Shown one piece after another: positions 22,980 through 34,500 of a stretch of DNA of 64,000 nucleotides; position 1 is the first letter of the stretch, and the number at the start of each line of letters is the position of its first letter. A program made the position numbers and the translations under genes. Origin of the DNA: Henricia sp. BOLD:AAB3569 (lineage: Eukaryota > Echinodermata > Asteroidea > Spinulosida > Echinasteridae); the NCBI GenBank assembly GCA_037783545.1, contig JBBELK010000386.1, positions 62,001 through 126,000 of the forward strand. Direction: 5' to 3'. The notes under the pieces are model-generated. The model was not told the DNA's origin. It did not search any database and worked only from the letters and a program-made list of their open reading frames with translations.

Positions 22980-25900
22980 TTCAGGATGGAGTCGTGTACT
23001 ACCGTATGACGGTAGTCATACCGTAAAATGAATTTTATAGTGGATAGTGTAATTTTGGAAAGAATTTACAAGTCGGACATCACATATTTATGCTTTCCTG
23101 CACTAAACCCATCGAACAACTGGGAATAATTCCCGGTATTTTTTCCCTTATACATTGAAAATACATTGCGTAAGCGCGACATAAGTTATTTTAAAGGAAA
23201 ACAATTCTGATAAACTTCTCAACTCTTAACTAGAATTCTCTTATTTAATCCACATAGGAACAATTAAAATTACCACAAAACAATAATTCAACAAAATGAG
23301 GCCATTTTGAATGATCATGGTTAGGGTTTTGGGAACCTTTTATTTATTTTATTAACAGCAATATACTTTGTCTTTTCTCCTCAGGTTTTTGATCACCAGC
23401 CAAGGGTCCAGTTTAAATGTAAGTATCATATAGTCTCTATTGTAACTTTAAAGATGCATTGTTTGAGCTTGGAGCCAATTTTACCATGAATATCTGGGCA
23501 TGCAATTCTTAGGTTGATGTTAATGATATAAATAGTACTGGAGTTTTATACATTCACCACCAAAGTAGGTACCTATATTGTTCTGTGTGGAGAGGCAATT
23601 TATGGTAAAATGCCTTGCCCAAAGGCACATCTACAACCTTTTGAATTAACCAAGGTATTGAGTACATGACACCTGACTGTTTGGATATCTAAATTTCATA
23701 TTAAAATTGGCCCAGACATTATTTTGTGTTTTTACTTGGTTTATTGATCATAAAAAGGCAAATCCTGGGTGTCCGTGCATGGTAATGAACCCCACGTATA
23801 TTTTGAAGGAAAGAACTATAACCTGCAAATTTAAATCTTGTGGCAAAAAGTAAAACTAAAACAAAATTGGAATATGTGGCCCTGCAGTGACATGAAAGAA
23901 ACTTGGCTTGAGCGATGATGAAAATCAATACCTGCATTTTCCGGAAACCATTAGTTTTTGATAATTTTAAAACTATAATTAAGTTAGGAAAATAACTAAA
24001 TTATTGGCCTTTTCGCAATTTCATTGCTTGAGAAATCAGTGGCAAAATCAGTGTACACAAATAAATTTACTGATAAATTTCTGGTGTCCTTTAATAGCGC
24101 ATTTCATGTCTCTTGACATCTCAATGCGAAACACCTCAATATTGATACATAGATCGGCAAGTGGCAGCTAAGCCAGAGACATTGGGAAAATTCCCCTTCT
24201 CTTCCGAAAGAATGTTCTAGGATCTTTAAGATGCATTACACAATACTGGACCTAGGGCTTTACATCCCATCCACCATGTCCACAGGATGGAGCAATTGGG
24301 GTAAAGTGCCTTGCTTAAGGGCACAAGTACCTAAGTAGTCTGAAAACCACAACCTTCGGGTGTTTCCACCTGAAGTTTGTAAGTTAATGACCCAAACTGC
24401 CACGATACTTATAACTCATTCTGCAAATTACCTGCACTATGCTATTAAAGAAGAAAATATAGCAACGTATTTGTATCCGTATATCATCCTGAAACCTGTG
24501 CACATCAAGTTGAATTTGCGAAAAGGCTACATGAATGCATACATCGTACAGACTTCACCTACTCATCTGTGTCAAAAGTCGGAAGGTTCCATGTTGTGCA
24601 TGGCCACAATTTTCATTCAGACATGCTGGTAAATGTACAGCACAAAATCAAATATGTTTGGCATGTAGATTAAATATGTTTGGCAAAACATATGTGTCAA
24701 AAGTCGGAAGGTTCCATGTTGTGCATCCATGGCCACAATTTTCATTCAGACACGCTGGTAAATGTACAGCACAAAATCAAATATGTTTGGCATGTAGATT
24801 AAACAAACTTTACTTATTGCATATGTGCGAAGGGAATTAATTTACTTGCTGAAGTGGTTTAAAATTGGAGTACAAACTGCATGTTACAACATGAACTGTC
24901 TGCCATTATGATACATGTATTCCAGCAAACATATCAACATTCACTGTCCTTATAGGTACCCATTTACTCCTGGGTGGAGATCGAGAACCCACGTTAAGAA
25001 CTAATCAATAGGGAAGTTTTCGCACCGTCACGGATACCGATACGTCATGACTTTATGCGCGTCTCGTGACGCGCAACCGTATATAGTACACATGTTTTCA
25101 TATGCGTGAACAACGGTTATCGGCCTCCATACGCGTAGCATAAAAACGGATACCGGTTATGCAGATTTTTCGCTTTTTCCGTGATGGATTAATAAGTTTT
25201 ATGCATTTTGTTTCTTTGTGATGTATCTTCCATGAATACCGATCGAATTTAATGAATCATTCCCACGTGAAAGTGAGGAAAATCTGCTGCAAACAAAGCC
25301 AAGCGCAGAGCATATTTAGCAGATGAATGTATGCACGTAGTCACACAGTGCGAAACCCAGTTCAGTGAGCGCATCAACGTGAACGGTTACCGTTATCTGT
25401 ATTCCTATTCGTCACCTTGCGAAACCTCTCTATGGTCTCAAATGCAATCCACGCGACATGAATTGACCTTTTCTTTTTTGTAGAAAATGAAATGTGTAAC
25501 ATGCAGTTTGTACTCAAAACACGAGAATGGCTAAAAATTGTTTCTAAGCAAATTCTTAAATTTAGTTTTTTTTTTTTTATAGGGAAAAAAACCCTTAATT
25601 CTTACCAATAAATTGATAATCATTGAAAAACCATAAACAAGTTTGTGTGCATTTTCAAAGTTTAACAAAATTAAACTAGTTTGAGGAAAGAATTTAGTAC
25701 TCGATTATCACTTAGACCTGTAGAAAACTACACAAAAATGTTAAGGAAAATATCTGTCACAGAGCTTGGGCCGAGTTTTTGTGATCATGACTAGAAATCG
25801 GCAGTGGATCCAGGCACTATCTGGGTAGTGCTTGAAATGTCCATGAGCCTGGGCTAGGTTTTTGTGATCATGACTAGAAATCGGCAGTGGATCCAAGCAC

Positions 25901-27550
25901 TATCTGGGGGTAGTACTTGAAATTTCCGTGAGCCTAGATCTGCCACCGATTTCCAGTTGTAGTTTGCAAAAACTTGACCTGGGCTGTGAAACATCTAACT
26001 TACTTTCGGGGTGTTTCCTTATCAAATGTGCAATTTCTGATGGTTACAAGTTTTTTAAAGGCCTTATGTGTCATTCGCAAGATACAACTTTTTGCAGATT
26101 CGTAGAAGAAGAGTGTAACATATCTAAGGAAGAATGTTGGTAAACTAGCCTGAAGAATATTTAGCTACATAGATGCATCAATGCTTCCGAAAACCTTGAA
26201 AAGGTCCCGTGCACAGGACTTTTTTAGAAACCCACCTTTGTTGTCAATTTCCAACATGAAATACCATTTTTGACGGAAATAAATGTGGTGTTTGTTGTTA
26301 CCATTGCTATCGACACTTTGAGTAAGGTTTTCCTTGTCAACTCATGAAGAACAAAATTGGGTCATTGCAAATGATACAATAAGCCTTTAAGGACAAAGTG
26401 ATGGTCGAGTGCTAAATTCCTACCGTTTATTGTATGAAGCTCTTTCAAAATTTCTGAAAAATAACCAATATGCAAGTTGATAATGTGTGCTGTAATATGA
26501 AACTAAATTTGGGTTTTTGGTTAAATTTGTACTCACTAATGCTCAAGTCATTTTAAAAGAAAAAATAAACTTAAAGATAGTATACATAATTGGTAAACTG
26601 TTACAAATAATTTTATCCCCCTGTGTGATTGAATATATGCATGATTAAAACCAACCTGAGCAAAAACCAGCTCCTTCTAAGTTTTGAGAAAACGGTCAAA
26701 AAAAGAGTTTGCAGTCATTTCTCCCCTGAATCACAGTGCATGAATGAAGTAATTTGGGGCGAATTGAATTTTCGTCTTATGAGGTGAAAACTAATTGTTT
26801 GACTCATTTCTCAAAGACTATAGCACTTCAGACAAAACCATTTCAGGGGAAGTTTTCTACTGTCGTCATGTTTATATTGTGTAAGTTGGGCATAAATCTG
26901 TGAACATTTCTGAGATACCAATCATGTATACTGCCTTTAATTCTTACCCATAAATTGATAATCATCTAAAAACATGAACGTGTGCATTTTCAAAGTTTAA
27001 CTAGTAAAACTAATTGGATTCCAATTCTCAGCTAAAAATCATATTGAAATGTTCCCGTCAACAAATTTATTATTTGGATAGCACATATAAAAAACCTATG
27101 ATTTCCAGCTAAAATGCATGTTTTGTACAAATAGTAAATTGTTGTAGGCAAATGCACCAAGTAATGTTCTAAAGAGAAATTAACTGAAAATTAATAAATT
27201 TTGGTATGAAATGAAAGCCATTGTAAAATGTGTTTATCTGAAACTAATATTTTGTTATTTTTCTTTTTCAGAAACGGCATCTCCAGAGGCCGCAAGCAGT
27301 CCAGTTCCAGACAGAATAAGTTTTTAAATGTTTTCGTGACTGTCTTTTTGACTTGGTACGTCGTAATCGGGTATGTAGATGGAAAACTTGAGAAAGTCCA
27401 TTTTCAGTTTGTCATGATGTATTTACTGACAATCTGTGACTTGATTCACCAAGTCAAAATGTTTGCTCATGAAAAGACGATTCTTGACAAATGATGTGTT
27501 TTGAGATTGCAGTTACCGCTTATTTTGTAACTATATTTTCTTGTTTAATA
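22980..27550. other. Gene-poor region with repeats and isolated splice-like sites
   Basis: A SINE copy (minus) occupies 24155-24420. A roughly 115-bp tandem duplication occupies 24560-24815 (GTCAAAAGTCGGAAGGTTCC). A direct plus inverted duplication lies at 25785-25975 (GTGATCATGACTAGAAATCG). A family C MITE is at 26575-26942. Splice-like sites at 22986, 23385-23418 and 27271, with AATAAA at about 27549, could mark a non-coding transcript or a UTR. Coding potential across them is not convincing. Confidence 0.45.
26575..26942. mobile_element. Family C MITE (GTATACATGATTGGTA ends)
   Basis: Left end AAAGATAGTATACATAATTGG and right end ACCAATCATGTATACTGCCT are complementary. It shares its interior with 55247-55790 (TGAGCAAAAACCAGCTCCTT, complement there). 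Confidence 0.8.
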
Positions 27551-27565
27551 AATCATTTGAATTGT

Positions 27566-27768
27566 ATTTCTTTGTACACCATTTTTATTAATGTTTTCTT
27601 TAACAGGTAGAGGAGGGAAACCTCCATTTCAATACATTAGAAAATCGGACAGCGGTTCGATTTTCTGTGTTTAATTGCATTTCTTTGTACACCATTTTTA
27701 TTAATGTTTTCTTTAACAGGTAGAGGAGGGAAACCTCCATTTCAATACGTTAGAAAATCGTACAGGGG
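27566..27768 (+). repeat. Tandem duplication of about 110 bp
   Basis: TTGCATTTCTTTGTACACCA through CCTCCATTTCAATAC and TTAGAAAATCG occurs twice, first at about 27566-27655 and again at about 27676-27765, nearly identical. Confidence 0.9.
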
Positions 27769-28094
27769 GCAACCCCTGTTCGATTTTCAAATTTAAAATT
27801 TGGACCACCGAACCCTGGACTATCTGTAAAGACAATAGCAATTAGGACCTTGCATAAATTAAGTTAATGAACATTTTGCTTGCATATATTACTTGGTTTA
27901 CTTTAGTGGAGTACAGAATAAAATGAGACTTGTTTACAAATGAAACTTTTGTTGTCAGTGACTTTTATTTTGACTTTGGAAGTTACTTTAACTATATAAC
28001 ACTATTTAAATAAGATTGTTTACAAACAACTTACTATATTTGTTAAAGTACATTATACAATGCTACAAGAGAAATAAATACAATTGGTTGTTAG

Positions 28095-28350
28095 TACAAG
28101 TCAATGTTTACAAACAGATAGTCATTTTTTGAAAGAATAAATTGAGAGAGTTTTGGTTTGTTTACAAACAGATAAGTCTTTTTTTGAAAGAATAAATTGA
28201 GCAAGTTTTGGTTTGTTTACAAACAGATAGTCTTTTTTTGAAAGAATAAATTGAGCAAGTTTTGGTTTGTTTACAAACAGATAGTCATTTTTTGAAAGAA
28301 TAAATTGAGCAAGTTCTGGTTTGTTTACAAACTGATAGTCTTTTTTTTAG
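28095..28350. repeat. Tandem repeat, about 60-65-bp unit, 4-5 copies
   Basis: The unit contains GTTTGTTTACAAACAGATAG and TTTGAAAGAATAAATTGAG. It lies immediately downstream of the stop codon of the minus-strand unknown gene, so it may be in its 3' UTR. Confidence 0.9.
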
Positions 28351-28464
28351 ACACTGAAGAGTTATATGCTTAGGAACTGATGGAAGGATCAGTTGAGTTG
28401 ATTCAATGTTTACAAACTGATAGGTTTTTGTTGAGACTTGGGAACTGACTGTTGGATTCAGGAA

Positions 28465-28514
28465 CTATGGTAGGTTGAGCAGAAGGTTCAGTCGACTTGA
28501 TTCTTTCAACATGT
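28465..28514 (-). CDS. Unknown gene, exon 6 and stop
   Basis: Acceptor CCCCCCCACAG|ACATG; 15 further codons (MLKESSRLNLLLNLP) and TAG at 28465-28467. The 3' UTR would run into the tandem repeat at 28.1-28.35 kb. Confidence 0.45.
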
Positions 28515-31500
28515 CTGTGGGGGGGAAAATATTAAATTTAACATTGTGGAAAATAGGGATGAGACTTAAAGAATTTACAATAGTTTTCAGAAGGTTATTT
28601 GTAATGACTTCATAAAACTGAAATAAATTTAAATGGGGTCATTGTTCAATTTTGACCAGATACATGTAAAGGTACAATTATTATTTTGGGGGCCTACATG
28701 TAGGGGTATTGTGTACATTGCACATGCATCTATAAACACCAGCAACAATCTTTAGTGTTAGCCGACACTTGAAAGAATTGCAAACCGGTTTCTGGATTAA
28801 CCGTAAATTCCCATCCGTAGTGGAAAGAATTCCATGTTTGACGAGTCAGAAAATGTTTTTCCATGCTGTAAACTGCAACTCCTCAAGGCCCAATGCATCG
28901 CTAGTCATTTGTCAGAGACGAGATACTTTATACAGTAATGCGTGTGTATTGGTACTTACCATGGGTCACTCTGAAGACGATGCAGTGAGGTCTGCCAAAG
29001 TACAAACAGATCTTGAAAATATTCAGCTGGTCGACATCGCTTGCCGCACACAAGTCTTTGTCACCTGTGGAAAATATGTTACAAAATACTGCAAATTTAG
29101 AGGAAATTAAAGGTGAATAGTTTCTGAATTCATATACGAATTGACAATTTTTGAAAAAAAATACAAAAATATGCCTTACAAAAGGCTGTGGGTTCGAGTC
29201 CCACCTAAGCACAGGTTTTTAATGAATGATTCAAACTGACACTCCGACACCAGCACACTGAGTGGGCGAGTGGTTAAGACAACTGTTCTAGAATGCTGTG
29301 GGTTCAAGTCCCATCCAAGCACAAGGTTTTAACAGAGTTCTTGGAAAAGCACTGAGCACAGTGTTGATAAATCTTGTCAAAAAAGAGACATGGGGATTGG
29401 TTGTGATACCAACTGCTCCATGATTCAAACTGGCCCCTTGACACCAGCGCACTGAGTGATCGAATGATTGAGGTTCAAGTCCCAACTGCTCCATGATTTA
29501 AACCAGCTCACTGAGTGGTCAAGTCAACTGTTGTAAAATGTAGGAGGATATGGGTTCGAGTCCTACCCAAACACATTTTGATGTTTTTAATCGTTCTCAT
29601 AAATTGTCGGAAAAGAGCAAGGGATTAGTTGTGATACCAACTGTTGCAAGAATCAAACAGGCCCGATGACACCAGCACACTGAGAGGTCGAGCAGTTAAG
29701 GCAACTGCTATAGAATGCAGAAGGTTGTGGGTTCGAGTCCCAACCCAAGCACAAATTGTTGACGCAGTTCTTTGGAAAGCACCCAGCAAAAGTGCTGATA
29801 GATTATATTGGGAATGGTCAAGCTATTCCTAATGTAGAGAAGTAGTAACAAGCTGATATTACAATACCTGAAAGCTGCTCATGATGACAAATGAATTCCA
29901 ACAGGAGAGAGACATGTACGTGGAGTCCAATAGTCCAGGTGAGGCCAAGCTTGGGCAGCAACACTAGGGAGCTTCACAAACTGGTCCTGTTAAAAGGAAA
30001 TCAAATGAAATGCATTAGTATGTAAAGTTTACTCCTTACAAGTTTGGAAATTTGTTTTCAATATCTCAATTATTTGTGACCTGTTCATATCATGTGTTGT
30101 ATCGACAGAACTTAGCTCATTCATTGCCTTTCATGGAAAATCAGTATTTAAAAAGAATATTTCAAGGGCATTAAAAATAGTATCTATAGAGCTTGATATC
30201 TTTCTATACCAGATGCATGTATGAAATGCAAAAATATACAGCTGAACCCTGTTAATAAGAGGTCCTTAAGCAGGGGCGGATCCATGATTTTGAAAAGGGG
30301 GGGGGGGGGCTGGGTGAAATTTTTAAGCATGAAATGCTGATGACAATGAAATAGGGAGTGCATAGCGCGAAGTCCTAACAGTTTCTAGATGGATTTAAGA
30401 TGCTCTGTGGTGCGATCTAGGGCAATATTTAACCAGTTTAAGCAGAAAAAGTGTGCACAAAAAGTGGTTTTTTTGGTGTTTTTTTGAAAAGAGGGAGGGC
30501 GTGCCCCCCCCCTGGATCCGCCCCTGTTAAGGCTTTGTAGATTACCTTGTTATAACAGAAACCTTGTATTATCAAAAATTAAACAATTTACAAAGGATTG
30601 GGATCTAACTTTCTCTTCGTTATACATGTAAGTGTAAAAGAGGGGAAATTAACATGTTGCAGTAATACAGGTATGTAAATGAGCAAGGTTTTTGATTAAG
30701 GTAAGGATAATACACCCAGATGTCAGTATTAACTCATTTCATTCAATGTGTTGGGGCATTCTGGGTAGCATCCTGATGAAACCATGGCCACTATGTGACT
30801 TCTAAAAAACCAAACTGGAACTCAGCTTCAGGGAAACACCATTCATGAATAAACATGAGAAAGGGGCAAAAGAAGAAAATGTGTTTGGAGCAGTGTATTG
30901 GGGCATTCTGGGTAACATCCTGATGAAACCATGGCCATGATGTGACTTCCAAAAAACAAAACTGGAACTCAGCTTCAGGGAAACACCATTCATGAATAAA
31001 CATGAGAAAGGGGCAAAAGAAGAAAATGTGTTTGGAGCAGTGTATTGGGGCATTCTGGGTAACATCCTGATAAAACCATGGCCATGATGTGACTTCCAAA
31101 AAACCAAACTGGAACTCGGCTTCAGGGGGACACCATTCATGAATAAACATGAGAAAATATTGGGGCATTCTGGGTAACATCATGATGAAACCATGGCCAT
31201 GATGTGACTTCCAAAAAACAAAACTGGAACTCAGTTTCAGAGGGACACCATGCATGAATAAACATGAGAAAATATTGGGGCATTCTGGGTAACATCATGA
31301 TGAAACCATGGCCATGATGTGACTTCTAAAAAACAAAACTGGAACTCCGCTTCAGGGGAACACCATACATGAGCAAGGGCAAAATAGTAAAATTAGCATG
31401 CTGCAGTGACATGTAAATAAGTAGCAGATTTGCATAATTTTGATTAAGGCAAGAACAGTACATCAATATGTCAGTATTAATTAATGGTGCAGTAATATGT

Positions 31501-34500
31501 AAATTAAGCATTTATTTGCATAAATTTGAATACGAACAATTGAATACTACACAAACTATTAAAGTTAAATGCCTGCTGCAAGATAGACTACTCTACCAGG
31601 GGCTGACCTCCGTAGAAATTCAAGGTGCCATTTTAGTAAGCAAACTACCGGTAGATGCGCCTCATGTCCGTTTGACATGACTCTCGCGGTTGCTGATTTT
31701 TTTCTCATCCCATAGTTTGGTTGTTTCATTTCAATGGTGATTAGGTACCATACCAAATATTGTGTTTGTTACTTTGCTCAGTTGCGGTCTCATGCAACAA
31801 TAAGAGAACAATTGGGTTCTTGAGGAAAACCTGAGGGAGTATACCACTGTGCCTTATAGCTCAGATGGTAGAGCGTCTGCCCTGTAGCTCATCTGTCTGG
31901 TGAGTCAGAGGGCTTGGGGAAAACCTGAGGGAGTATACCACTGTGCCTTATAGCTCAGATGGTAGAGCGTCTGCCCTGTAGCTCATCTGTCTGGTGAGTC
32001 AGAGGTCTTGGGGAAAACCTGAGGGAGTATACCACTTTGCCTTATAGTTCAGCTGGTAGAGCATCTGCCTGGTGTGTCATAGGTCTTGGGAAAAATCTAA
32101 GGGTGTACATGTATACTACTGTGCCTTATAGCTCAGCTGGTGGAGCATCTGCGCGGTGTGTCAGAGGTCTTGGGGAAAACCTGACAGAGAATACATGTAC
32201 ACATGTACCACTGTGCCTTATAGCTCAGCTGGTGGAGCATCTGCCCGGTGTGTCGGAGGTCTTGGGGGAAAACCTGAGGGAGTATACCACTGTGCCTTAT
32301 AGCTCAGCTGGTGGAGCGTCTGCCCGGTGTGTCAGAGGTCTTGGGGAAAACCTGAGAGAGTATACCACTGTGCTTTATAGCTCAGCTGGTAGAGCATCTG
32401 CCCGGTGTGTCAGAGGTCTTGGGGGAAACCCAAGGGTGTATACCACTGTGCCTTATAGCTCAGCTGGTAGAGCATCTGTCTGGTGTGTCAGAGGTCTTGG
32501 GGGAAAACCTGAGAGAGTATACCACTGTGCCTTATAGCTCAGCTGGTAGAGCGTCTGCCCAGTGTGTCAGAGGTCTTGGGGAAACCTGAGGGAGTATACC
32601 ACTGTGCCTTATAGCTCAGCTGGTAGAGCATCTGCCTGGTGTGTCAGAGGTCTTGGGGAAAATCTGAGGGTGTATACATGTACTACTGTGCCTTATAGCT
32701 CAGCTGGTAGAGCATCTGCCTGGTGTGTCAGAGGTCTTAAGGAAAATCTGAGGGTGTATACTATGGGGCGCCGTTCGTCAACTAATTATTTAGGCGAATT
32801 ATAGCATGTTTTTATCCATGGTTTATCTTAATTCTGTGTAAATAATGCATTTGTGTCAAAGGCCGTTTATGGTTTACAAACCTTTAAAACTTCGTTTTGT
32901 ACCAACACGATTCTTTACAAAACAGGAAATATACTTGTAGCTGTGCAAATTCATTATTCAATGGTTTACAAACAAGAGAATTGTATCGTCCATAGACAAT
33001 TCCATGGTTTATAAATAATGAATACTGCACATTGCTGCACGTTTTTCTGGTTTACAAATAATACAAAACTATCACTGGTGCGCAATTACATGGTTTATAA
33101 ACCAAGAAACTTGCACCGGGGTCTGATTTTCTATGGTTTATAAATAAGGCCAAACAAAATAAATGGTGCGTTTACGGTAACGGCCTAAAAAAATCCAGGT
33201 AGGTAGGTAGGAAAATAATTTTATTTTGTCTTTTTTTTTTTTTACATTTCAGTTCATGCATTTGCATGTTGTTATGCAATGTTTGAAACTCACTATTAAC
33301 ACTATTAACCATGTTCATGTACAAGTGTAGAAAATGTTATGTTCGTTGGAAATTATTGCAAATAGTGCTCTTTTAAAATTATCAACTTGAAAATTGGCAA
33401 TAAAAAGTTTGAGGTCGGTAATTTGGCCTAAAAAATTCCAGGTAGGTCGGGTTACCGTAAACACACCATTTATTTTGTTTGGCCTAATGAAAATTGGTTA
33501 GTGGACGTACAATTCCATGGTTTATAAACAATCAAAACTGCGCCTTTCTAATCAATTTTGTGAATTCTGTGGTTTGTAAACAATTTAAAATAGTCAATAG
33601 GCGTGCATTTCGATGGTTTGTAAATAATTGAAAGTGATCGTTGGCTCACAATTTCATGGTTTATAAATAATGAAAATGAACTAGTTAGCGTTGTCGCAAA
33701 ATTTCATGGTTTACAAACAGAGAAAATTAAAGCTTTATACACTTGTCTGTCGTTTGTAAAGGTTGACTATCGATAAAAAAGAGAAGTATTATGCACTCGG
33801 TACATCTCAAAATACGATAATTGACGAACAATTGAAGGGTTTGTAAACCATGAAATACACGCTTCATAAACGTTTATTATAATCCAGTTTCATCCCGGTT
33901 AGAGGGCGCTCTTATACTCGCCCGTTGCGTGCCGGTTGCGAGAGCAATGGGTGCGTTCAATTAGCTATCATCGAGTCATAAGGGTGCTCGTTCAAAGTGT
34001 AATTGCGCACTGGATAGTTTTGTATTATTTGTAAACCAGAAAAACGTGCAGCAATGTGCAGTATTCATTATTTATAAACCATGGAATTGTCTATGAACGA
34101 TACAATTCTCTTGTTTGTAAACCATTGAAATGTACACTCGTCGGTTTCATTAATAAAGTATGGAACGCCGAGGTCATTTTCATTATTTGTAAATAATGAA
34201 TTTGCACAGCTACAAGTATATTTTTTGAATCGTTTAAGAATCGTGTTGGTACAAGACGAAGTTTTAAAGGTTTGTAAACCATAAACGGCCTTTGACACAA
34301 ATGCATTATTTACACAGAATTAAGATAAACCATGGAAAAATACATGCTATAATTCGCCTAAATAATTAGTTGACGAACGGCGCCCCATAGTATACATGTA
34401 CTACTGTGCCTTATAGCTCGGCTGGTAGAGTATCTGCCCGGTGTGTCAGAGGCCTTATAGGTCAGCTGGTAGAGTATCTGCCCGGTGTGTCAGAGGTCTT

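Noticed and set aside
27228-27494. 88-codon plus-strand ORF with hydrophobic stretches after a good acceptor
   Set aside because: The open frame does not join in phase to the only nearby exon-like piece (23385-23418). Left as a possible UTR or non-coding exon.
30791-31255. 154-codon minus-strand ORF
   Set aside because: It spans the 120-150-bp tandem repeat and repeats the same peptide; an open frame arises from repetition, not coding.
32037-32804. Long ORFs reading [19 protein letters not shown] repeatedly
   Set aside because: They are translations of the tRNA-half tandem array. The same peptide appears at 7.8 kb and 34.4-35.3 kb wherever the repeat does, with no splice or start context.
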